64,000 nucleotides of DNA, from positions 496,001-560,000 of the forward strand of contig NZ_JAGENB010000001.1 of NCBI RefSeq assembly GCF_019991125.1, written 5' to 3'. This document shows, one piece after another, positions 30,293 through 38,500 of this stretch. How positions within the stretch are numbered: the first letter of the stretch is position 1; every line of letters begins with the position of its first letter. The notes beneath the pieces are model-generated. The model searched no databases. It was given only the letters and a program-made list of their open reading frames with translations, and was not told the origin of the DNA. The translations under genes were made by a program, and so were the position numbers. The DNA is from Phyllobacterium calauticae. GTDB lineage: Bacteria > Pseudomonadota > Alphaproteobacteria > Rhizobiales > Rhizobiaceae.

Positions 30293-30490
30293 ATGAATGC
30301 GATATTGAAACAGCCGGACGACGAAATTGACGAGGCATTGGCTTATCATCAGGGTGATGTTCGCGCGACAATAGCGGCGCTTCTGGCCGAGCGTGAGTTC
30401 CTGTTGCGGGAGATTGAATATGCCTCCCTGGCCATGTCCTATGGCTTTGCGCGGGGCTGGACACCGGGACAGAATCGGATTGCACGATAG
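30293..30490 (+). CDS. Small helical protein, 65 residues
   Basis: A 65-residue acidic protein with AAGGAG six bases before its ATG. The sequence is largely alpha-helical: DDEIDEALAYHQGDVRATIA then LLAEREFLLREIEYASLAM, ending GWTPGQNRIAR. The pattern resembles small rhizobial proteins of unknown function. No DNA-binding motif is clear. Confidence 0.7.
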   Translation: MNAILKQPDDEIDEALAYHQGDVRATIAALLAEREFLLREIEYASLAMSYGFARGWTPGQNRIAR

Positions 30491-30528
30491 ACTTGTGAAC
30501 CGCCGCGTGCGATGATTGTGGCTCAAAA

Positions 30529-30807
30529 ATGCGAGACACGATGAAACACAGTCCAAAACAATTGCCTGAAGTTGGTGTCCGCCCGAAGCGGGTTCTCAGT
30601 CCTTCGGAACAGAAAAGCCTGGCCACAACCGCAGCTGCATCCGCCATTATCAATGACGAGACCGCAAAGTGGGAAAGCAAGACCGCGCGCCTGAAGGCAT
30701 TGCGTCTGGCCAAGGAAGCGGAAGAAGAAGCTGAGAACGCCTTGAAGCCAGCCAAGAAGCCGGCAAGGGCCAAGGCAAAGGTGACGCTCGCCACCAAGGG
30801 CAAATAG
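30529..30807 (+). CDS. Small alanine/lysine-rich protein, 92 residues
   Basis: A 92-residue protein (ATG 30541 is an alternative start; neither has a strong ribosome binding site). It is predicted helical, with a long charged coil (ARLKALRLAKEAEEEAENAL) and a lysine/alanine-rich tail (KPAKKPARAKAKVTL), which resembles histone H1-like or nucleic-acid-binding tails. I do not recognise a specific family. It is the fourth small gene in a row before the cold-shock gene. Confidence 0.62.
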   Translation: MRDTMKHSPKQLPEVGVRPKRVLSPSEQKSLATTAAASAIINDETAKWESKTARLKALRLAKEAEEEAENALKPAKKPARAKAKVTLATKGK

Positions 30808-31170
30808 CGCCCCATACTTATCATGCCCGACGTTGACGAGGCCTTGCGGCCGCGTGTGAACCCGTTTATCCGCATCGGGAAATGCTTGCGCTTTATTCAA
30901 TGATCGCTGGTATTGGCGAAATATTGTTCAATAAAAACATCAGAATCATTAGTCGAATTCCGCTAAGTTTTTATAATTAAATTATTTTTTCTGGCGCAGC
31001 ATTGACGGAATGTCTCACAGTCACTATGTATGCCCCATCGGTATTTGGTAGTTTGTTATTAGTTTTATTGCGCCAAAGCGCTCTCAACGATCCTTCTTCA
31101 AAAATCGAGCTAAAACTATCGTGCAGTCGCATGGTAGGTGACCAAAACATATTCCTTGAAAGGGTTCATT
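30808..31170 (+). promoter_or_regulatory. Long AT-rich leader of the cold-shock gene
   Basis: A 363-bp non-coding stretch that is much AT-richer than its flanks between about 30900 and 31080. Cold-shock genes often carry long structured 5' leaders that control translation with temperature; this region has the right place and length. No promoter can be fixed by eye, and no gene with a ribosome binding site is seen. Confidence 0.4.
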
Positions 31171-31380
31171 ATGAGCACTGGAACAGTAAAGTGGTTTAAT
31201 TCCACAAAAGGCTTCGGCTTCATTCAGCCAGACGATGGTTCGGCAGACGTGTTCGTTCACATCTCCGCAGTTGAGCGCGCTGGTATGCGCAGCCTCAATG
31301 ACGGTCAGAAGATCAGCTTCGAGCTGGTTCGTGACAACAAGTCCGGCAAGATGACTGCTGACCAGCTTCAGGCTGGCTAA
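31171..31380 (+). CDS. cspA: Cold-shock domain protein
   Basis: A 69-residue single-domain RNA/DNA chaperone. RNP1 is KGFGFIQ and RNP2 is VFVHIS; the ending [20 protein letters not shown] is usual for alphaproteobacterial Csp proteins. The start at 31171 follows GAAAGGG. A longer frame from 31138 is not needed. A Rho-independent terminator follows at 31447. Confidence 0.95.
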   Translation: MSTGTVKWFNSTKGFGFIQPDDGSADVFVHISAVERAGMRSLNDGQKISFELVRDNKSGKMTADQLQAG

Positions 31381-31446
31381 AAATAATTCGTCTTCGCGTC
31401 TTTGACCACGGATGTACTGGCACTGACAGCAGAGATGAATTTGAGA

Positions 31447-31475
31447 AGGTCGGGTTTACCCGGCCTTTTATTTTG
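31447..31475 (+). terminator. Rho-independent terminator after cold-shock gene
   Basis: AGGTCGGG (31447-31454) pairs with CCCGGCCT (31459-31466) across a four-base loop, followed by TTTATTTTG. Confidence 0.8.
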
Positions 31476-31637
31476 CCCTGAATTCAGGCGCGCACTCCAA
31501 AAAACCAAGACATTTCAGCGCATTCCCCAAGAAAACTCTGGAAAGAATTTCCGCGGCATCCCAGAGTGCGAGTCACTCTTGCGCCGGCATCGGAAATGGC
31601 TGGCATATCTCGCGTTGTTTGAAGGAGCGTTCCGCTT

Positions 31638-32894
31638 ATGAAAGTTCTCGTCCTTGGAAGTGGCGTCGTCGGCGTCACGTCAGCCTGGTATCTCGCCCAG
31701 GCGGGCCACGAGGTGGTGGTGGTCGACCGGCAGCCCGGTCCGGCTCTGGAGACGAGTTTTGCCAATGCCGGTGAAATCTCTCCCGGCTATTCCTCGCCAT
31801 GGGCGGGTCCCGGCGTTCCCCTCAAAGCCATCAAGTGGATGCTGATGCATTTCGGTCCGCTCGTCGTGCGGCCGAAATTCGACCCCTACATGGCGCTGTG
31901 GCTGGTGCGTATGCTGCGCAACTGCACGTCGGCGCGCTACGCCCGCAACAAGATCCGCATGGTCCCCATCGCTGAATACAGCCGCGACTCGCTGCGTGAT
32001 TTGCGTGCGGAAACCGGGATCGCCTATGACGAGCGCAGTCAGGGCACCCTGCAACTCTTCCGCAAGCAGAGCCAGTATGACGGCACGGGCGGCGATATCG
32101 AAGTGCTCAAGCAGTTCGGCGTGCCCTATGAACTCCTTGATCCCGCAGGTTGCATCGCCGTCGAGCCGGCCCTTGCCAATGTGCGGGAGAAATTCGTCGG
32201 CGGTCTGCGTCTTCCCGGCGACGAAACCGGCGATTGCAAGATTTTCACGGAGAAGCTGGCGGCCCTTGCGGCCGAGAAGGGTGTGACCTTCCGCTACAAC
32301 ACCACTGTTACCTCGATCAACACCAGCGGCAATCGCATTGCCAGCGTGTCGACGGAGACGGAAGAACTGACGGCGGATGCCTATGTGGTTGCGTTCGGCA
32401 GTTATTCACCATTTCTGCTGCGCCGCATCGGCGTACCGGTGCCGGTCTACCCCATCAAGGGCTATTCCATCACCGTACCCATCGCCGATGCCAGTTGCGC
32501 GCCGGAATCCACTGTCATGGACGAGACCTACAAGGTGGCAATCACCCGGCTCGGCGACCGCATCCGCGTCGGGGGCACCGCTGAAATCTCCGGCTATGAC
32601 CTGACCTTGCGCGATGCGCGCAAAGCCACATTGCAGCATTCGGTCGGCGATCTCTTCCCCGGTGGCGGCGATCTGTCGAAGGCAACCTTCTGGACCGGCC
32701 TGCGCCCGATGACTCCGGACGGCCCGCCCATTATCGGTGGCGGCACCAGATACCAGAACCTCTACCTCAACACCGGCCACGGCACCCTTGGCTGGACCAT
32801 GTCGTGCGGTTCCGGCCGGGTGCTGGCTGACATTATTTCCGGCAAAACGCCGGATGTCGACGCATCGGAACTCGGCATCGGCCGCTACGCCTGA
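31638..32894 (+). CDS. dadA: D-amino acid dehydrogenase, small subunit type
   Basis: A 418-residue FAD enzyme of the DAO family that oxidises D-amino acids (typically D-alanine) at the inner face of the membrane. The dinucleotide motif is [19 protein letters not shown]; the family segment [21 protein letters not shown] follows; the C-terminal FAD site is [14 protein letters not shown] and [22 protein letters not shown] lies upstream. No racemase (dadX) is adjacent. Confidence 0.95.
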   Translation: MKVLVLGSGVVGVTSAWYLAQAGHEVVVVDRQPGPALETSFANAGEISPGYSSPWAGPGVPLKAIKWMLMHFGPLVVRPKFDPYMALWLVRMLRNCTSARYARNKIRMVPIAEYSRDSLRDLRAETGIAYDERSQGTLQLFRKQSQYDGTGGDIEVLKQFGVPYELLDPAGCIAVEPALANVREKFVGGLRLPGDETGDCKIFTEKLAALAAEKGVTFRYNTTVTSINTSGNRIASVSTETEELTADAYVVAFGSYSPFLLRRIGVPVPVYPIKGYSITVPIADASCAPESTVMDETYKVAITRLGDRIRVGGTAEISGYDLTLRDARKATLQHSVGDLFPGGGDLSKATFWTGLRPMTPDGPPIIGGGTRYQNLYLNTGHGTLGWTMSCGSGRVLADIISGKTPDVDASELGIGRYA

Positions 32895-33094
32895 GCTTTG
32901 TGAAGCAGGTGCCTTCCGCCCCGCGCATGCTGCCACGGGCGGAGGGCAACCAATCCACGACACCATGCATGCGCCAGCTAAGCCATTTAAAACATTACAA
33001 ATTGTTTAGGTTGACGTTCAGTTTTGGTTCATCTCGCCCCTCGTAAAACAGCATGGTGTTTGATCATGAACCCTGCAATGAACGAGGAACCAAC

Positions 33095-33421
33095 ATGAAA
33101 AAGATCGCCCTGGCAGCCCTTGCCATTTCCCTGATTGCAACACCTGCAGCCTTTGCGCAGCAGCAGCAAGGCTATGGCCACCAGCAGCAGGACCGGATGG
33201 TCAAGAAGCGGGTCGTCAACGAACGCACCGTCGTGAAGAAGACGCGCTGGGTGCGCGGCCACAAGCTGCCCAGCAACTATCGCCGCAACGTGGTGCGCGA
33301 CTATCATCGCTATCACCTGAAGACACCGCCGCGCGGCTATCATTGGGTGCGCGTCAACAATGACTACGTCATGGTCAGCATCGCATCCGGCATCATCGCA
33401 TCGATGATCCACGGCCGGTAA
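33095..33421 (+). CDS. RcnB family exported protein
   Basis: A 108-residue periplasmic protein with a signal peptide (MKKIALAALAISLIATPAAF then A|QQQQ). The mature C-terminal part matches the RcnB family: RGHKLPSNYRRNVVRDYHRY, PPRGYHWVRVNNDYVMVSIASG. RcnB of E. coli influences nickel/cobalt balance, but most family members have no known role. The gene has GAGGAAC before its ATG and is alone, with a shared terminator to pbpC. Confidence 0.88.
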   Translation: MKKIALAALAISLIATPAAFAQQQQGYGHQQQDRMVKKRVVNERTVVKKTRWVRGHKLPSNYRRNVVRDYHRYHLKTPPRGYHWVRVNNDYVMVSIASGIIASMIHGR

Positions 33422-33438
33422 TTATCCCGGTCAAACCA

Positions 33439-33464
33439 GAGCGGCGCTTCGGCGCCGCTTTTTG
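33439..33464 (+). terminator. Rho-independent terminator after RcnB-like gene
   Basis: GCGGCGC (33441-33447) and GCGCCGC (33452-33458) flank a TTCG tetraloop, followed by TTTTTGTTT. It lies between two convergent genes. Confidence 0.85.
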
Positions 33465-33467
33465 TTT

Positions 33468-35552
33468 CTAGTCGACAAATATCCGGACGCTTGCGGCACG
33501 GCCGGCAGAATCGATGACCGTCAAGGTCGAATAACCAGCTCCGTCCGGCACCCACTGATTGTCACGACGACGCGACATATCGGGCAGAGGCTTGCCATTG
33601 GCCAGCCAGCGGAACGGCGCCCGCCCCCCCTGCAGTTTCAGCGCGAGGGGTGACAGGGTCCCGCCGGTCTTCGCCCCAAGCTCGATCCGCGCGCCTTCCG
33701 GCGGATAGACGATCTGCGGCGCCGGTTCGCGCGTCGTTGCAGCCAGCAGACCGCTCGATGTCCGGGTGAAGCGGCGCTGGCTGATCGGCAGTTGCGCCTG
33801 CGCGATGCGCACCGCACCGCCCGGCGCGCGCGGCAGCGGCGCAACTGGCACACCGGATTTGACAAATCCCTCGAACAGGATCGGTGCCGCCGTGCCGAAA
33901 CCGGTGATACCCGGCACAGCGCCATTATCCGGACGGCCGACCCAGACGCCAAGCACGTAGTTGCCATCGAAACCGACAGACCACGCATCGCGGTAGCCGT
34001 AGCTCGTCCCTGTCTTGTAGGCGATGCCGCGCTGCGCTGCGCCCAGCGGCGGCATGACACCCGACAGGATATCAGCGACATGCCATGCGGCCACCGGTTC
34101 CAGCAACGGTTCGGCTTCGATGGGCTGCGGCTTACCCTGAATGCCATCCCCCAGAAGCACGGGCCTGCCGCGATTGGCCAGCGCAGCGTAGAGCTGCACC
34201 AGGTCTTTCAGCGTAATGCCGACACCGCCGAGGCCGATCGCCAGACCCGGGGCTTCATTGGCGGGAAGCACGGGTCTCACCTCCGCCCGGCGGAAGCGGA
34301 CCAGCAGACGCGTCGGACCCACGGCGTCAAGCAGGCGGACGGCAGGCACGTTCAGCGACAGTTGCAGCGCCTGCCTGATGCTGACGTCGCCCTGATAGCT
34401 CATGTCGAAATTGCGTGGCCGGTAACCGAAGAAGTCGGCTGGACGGTCCTCGATGATCGTCTCCTGCGAAACGAGCCCGTCCTCGAAGGCGAGGCCGTAG
34501 ATGAAGGGTTTCAGCGTTGATCCGGGCGAGCGCATCACCCGCGTCATGTCGATCCAGCCGGAGCGGCTGGCATCGAAATAATCGGCAGAGCCCACTTCGC
34601 CGACGATTTCACCGCTGCGGGCATCGGCCATGACCATGGCGATCGATACTTTGGGGCCAAGCTTGGCCGCCGCAGCCTTGGCAACGGCTTCAAGGCCCTG
34701 CTGGATCGGGCGGCGCAGCGTGGTCTGATGCCGGTTGACCTGCGGCTCCCGGCGCAAGGCGGCTTCCGCCAGATGCGCGGCATAGGCCGGAAGCTGCAGG
34801 CGGCGGGCAGGAATGGGCACCAGCCCGGCACGTTCGGCCTCACCCTCACCCACCACTTTGGCAACGGCCATGCGGTCCAGAACCCGCTCGCGCGCTGTCT
34901 CTGCTGCAGCGAGATTGCGGTCGGGCCGGCGCTTTTCCGGCAATTGCGGCAACGCCACAAGCAAGGCGGATTCGGATACGGTCAGGCGGCGCGGCTCCTT
35001 GCCGAAATAGGCGAGGCTGGCGGCACGGATACCCTCCAGATTGCCGCCATAGGGCGCGTGCGTGAGATAGAGATCGAGAATCTGCGCCTTGGTCAGACGG
35101 CGTTCGATCTGCAGCGCACGCACCAACTGGGCAAACTTCGCGCTAAGCGAGCGCCCTTCCCGCGGTTCGATCAGCCGCGCCAATTGCATGGACAGGGTCG
35201 AACCGCCGGAAACGATGCGGCCATTGCGGACCAGTTGCAGTGCGGCGCGGGCCACGGCTCGGGGGTCGACGCCGCGATGCTGCCAGAAGCGCTGATCCTC
35301 GTAGGCGACAAGCATGCGAATGAACTGCGGATCGACATCCGCGGCCGTCGTCCGCAGGCGCCAGCGCCCCTCCGATGTGGCGAAGGCACGGAGCAGCTGG
35401 CCATTGGCATCGACCACTTCCGGCGAGACTTCCACCGCCTTTTCCAGCGGCGGCGGAAACTTTTTGTCGGCAAGATCAAGGCCGAAGGCCAGCGCCGTCG
35501 CCACTACCAGATTGGCGGAGATGCCGATACAGAATGCGCGCCATGTGATCAT
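33468..35552 (-). CDS. pbpC: Penicillin-binding protein 1C
   Basis: A 694-residue bifunctional peptidoglycan synthase anchored by one N-terminal helix. The glycosyltransferase domain has catalytic Glu85 (EDQRFWQHRGVD) and GGSTLSMQLARL. The transpeptidase domain has Ser345-x-x-Lys348 (GSTLKPF), SLN at 399-401 and KTG at 513-515. The C-terminal roughly 100 residues form the penicillin-binding C-terminal domain of PbpC. It follows the alpha-2-macroglobulin gene by 30 bp, the usual bacterial pairing. Confidence 0.96.
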   Translation of the reverse strand: MITWRAFCIGISANLVVATALAFGLDLADKKFPPPLEKAVEVSPEVVDANGQLLRAFATSEGRWRLRTTAADVDPQFIRMLVAYEDQRFWQHRGVDPRAVARAALQLVRNGRIVSGGSTLSMQLARLIEPREGRSLSAKFAQLVRALQIERRLTKAQILDLYLTHAPYGGNLEGIRAASLAYFGKEPRRLTVSESALLVALPQLPEKRRPDRNLAAAETARERVLDRMAVAKVVGEGEAERAGLVPIPARRLQLPAYAAHLAEAALRREPQVNRHQTTLRRPIQQGLEAVAKAAAAKLGPKVSIAMVMADARSGEIVGEVGSADYFDASRSGWIDMTRVMRSPGSTLKPFIYGLAFEDGLVSQETIIEDRPADFFGYRPRNFDMSYQGDVSIRQALQLSLNVPAVRLLDAVGPTRLLVRFRRAEVRPVLPANEAPGLAIGLGGVGITLKDLVQLYAALANRGRPVLLGDGIQGKPQPIEAEPLLEPVAAWHVADILSGVMPPLGAAQRGIAYKTGTSYGYRDAWSVGFDGNYVLGVWVGRPDNGAVPGITGFGTAAPILFEGFVKSGVPVAPLPRAPGGAVRIAQAQLPISQRRFTRTSSGLLAATTREPAPQIVYPPEGARIELGAKTGGTLSPLALKLQGGRAPFRWLANGKPLPDMSRRRDNQWVPDGAGYSTLTVIDSAGRAASVRIFVD

Positions 35553-35582
35553 CGGATCAACCGGTCTTGAGCCAAGGTTTGT

Positions 35583-38500
35583 TTACTGTGCCGCCACGAC
35601 CTCCATCCGGCCCGTGGCCGTGCGTGCGGAGAATTGCGGACGATACATGTCCTCAACGCTGGCCGCCGGATGATCGTAGGTACCCGGCGTCACGGCCCGG
35701 ACCACATAGGCCAGGGTGATTTCCCTGTTGTCGCCGGTGTTGCGATCGAAGGCGGCAACGAAACGGTCGCTGCGGAATTCCGTATGGGCGGCTTCCACCT
35801 CGCCGATCCAGTCGAAATTCGACAGTTGCGCACTGTTGACGAGGCCGGGATTGTCGATCTCGAAACCGGCGGGCAGAAGATCGGTGATCAGCACCCGCGA
35901 CGGCCAGTTGTTGTTCTCAGTGACCTTGAGGACAACGACATAGCGCTCATTCTGCTTGGCTTCGCTGACATTGGCTTCCGATCCGTCGAGCGTGTAGTAG
36001 GTCCGCTGGATGTTGAAGCCATTGCCGCCAGCGGGCAAAGGCTGGGCTGGTGCGGCAACGGTTGTCACGACAGCCGAAACGGCCTCGGTCGATCCGTTGG
36101 TGATGCTGACTGGCTGGGCGATCAGCTCGTCGCCGGTCATCCGCGCGGCATAGCCGCCCGCGTGCGCCACGCCATTGATGGCAAGCTTCAGATCGTTGTC
36201 GCCGCCCTGGATGGCGCGGGCAGCCAGCAGCATCCAGGTCTGTTCCTGCGTGCTGGTATAGATCTTGCGCTCCCATTCCTTGGCAACGATCTGCGACAGC
36301 TGCGGAATGATGGCCGGGACCGGACGGCTTTCCGCTGCCAGAGCCAGAACCGCCGCATCGTCACGCAGGGACGAGCCATAATCCGAGCGCACAAGGCTGA
36401 CATTGGTGGCCTTGGTCGACATCTGCAGCGAATTGGTAAAGATGCTCTGCGACCGCTGTGCATCCCCGTAAAGCGCCAGGGCCGCAGCCAGATGGGCGCG
36501 CGACAATGGCGTCGGGAATTCGGACAGCTTCGTATCGGCGTAGTAACGCAGATCGCTGACGGCAGCCTTGCGGTTGCGGGCGAGAACATAGAGCGCATAG
36601 GCGATCTGATTGCCCTGATCCTTGACATTCACGTCATAGCTCAGCGAATTCTGCAGGTTTTCCAACGCCTGGACGAGCGCCTTTTCCGGCACGTCATATT
36701 TCTGTTCGCGTGCGCGGGTCAGGAAGTCCGTGACATAGGCATCAAGCCAGAGATCACCCGAACCCGGACCCCACAGGCCGAAACTGCCGGAAGAGGACTG
36801 GTAGGACAAGACGCGGAAGATTGCCTCCTGCACCCGCTTCTGCACATCGCCATCGTCGGCCAGGCCCGACTGCTTGGCCAGTTCGCTGAGGTAAAGCAGC
36901 GGCATGGCGCGGCTTGTCGTCTGCTCCGCGCAACCATAGGGATAACGGTCGAGCGTCATGAGCAAGGCCGGTATGTCGAAGGCCGACGACCGCGACACGT
37001 TGAGGCTGACCGATGCGCCCTGCAGCAGGCTGCTCGCCAGCAATTCGCGGTCGATCTTCAGCGTGCTGTTCGGTGCGATCTTGATGGGATTGCGCACCGT
37101 GATCGGCAGCGACGCCGGGCGGACCGGAATGTTCAGCGATTGCTCCAGCGAAATACCTGCCGCGTTTGACAGTTTGACCGAGACAACGCCGTCACCCGGC
37201 TGCTGGCCCTTGAGCGGCAGTGTCAGATTGAACTTTCCGCCCGCCGTCAGCTTGACGGTCTGCGCGGCCGCCTGCTGCTCGACGCCGACGGCCTGATTGC
37301 TCGTCACCTGCAACTGGTAGTCGCCTGCCGGGGCATCCGTATTGGCGATATCAAGCCGCAGCGCCGTCTTGTCTCCGGGCGCCAGGAATTTCGGCAGGCT
37401 TGCCGTTACCACGACGGGATCGCGAATGATCACATCCTTGCTGGCATGGCCGACACCGGCCTTGGACCAGGCAACCGCCATGACCCGCGCCGTCCCGTTG
37501 AACTGCGGGATATCGAAGCTCACATTGGCCTTGCCCCCCGCGTCAAGCTTGACCGGACCGGAGAAGAACGCAACGAGCTTTTCCGTGGGCGGGCTGCCCT
37601 GCAACGGCATCTGTGCGCCATCGCCGCCGGTGCGCAGACGGCCGGCCGCACCCTGCGAGCCGTCGATCAGACGGCCATAGAGATCGCGGATTTCCAGGCC
37701 CAGCTGCCGCTGGCCAAAATACCAGCCATCGGGATTGGGCGCCTCGTAACGGGTGAGATTGAGGATACCGACATCGACGGCAGCAACCGTGACATAGGCC
37801 GTATCGCCAACGCCTGCGCCGGTCACCTGAAGCGGAATGTTCAGTGGCTGGCGCGGCAATGTTTTCTCGGGCGTATCCAGCTTCACCGCGAGATTACGGT
37901 CCCCCGGATTGACCCCCAACCATTTCACGCCAATGGCGCGCATCGGCATGTGACTGTCCCGGTCATTGCCGGGACGGTAGAGCGTTGCGGTGACATAGGC
38001 ACCGGCACCCCAGTCCGCAGTGACCGGAATTTCCACCTCGCCGCCTTCAGCGGGAATGCTCTGGCGCTTGGTCGCCACCAGGCTCTCGGCACCGACCGTC
38101 ACCAGAAGCTCGCCGGCAAAACGCGGCGATACTTTTAGCTTTGCCGTATCGCCCGGCGCATAATTCTGCTTGTCGAGGGCGATCTCCAACCCGTCCGGGG
38201 TTTCGGTCGAGGTGGCGGCAACATAATATCCCGCGTCGAATTCGACACTGGATGTCGGGCCTTCGACGTCTGCCGTTTCAACCTCCAGGCGGAAGCGGCC
38301 CCAGGTCACGGGAACGGAAATCTCTGCACCATCGGCGGTTGCATCGACCGTGCCGTTGGCAACCAGCTTGGTCGAAATGATGGGCTCATATTTCCACGAA
38401 CTGCCATCCCGGTACCATTGGTAATTGCGCTCGACGGCAACAAGTTTCCAGCTCAGGCCGCTCATGGCCTGTTTCTGGCCGTTGTTGTCGATGCCGATCA

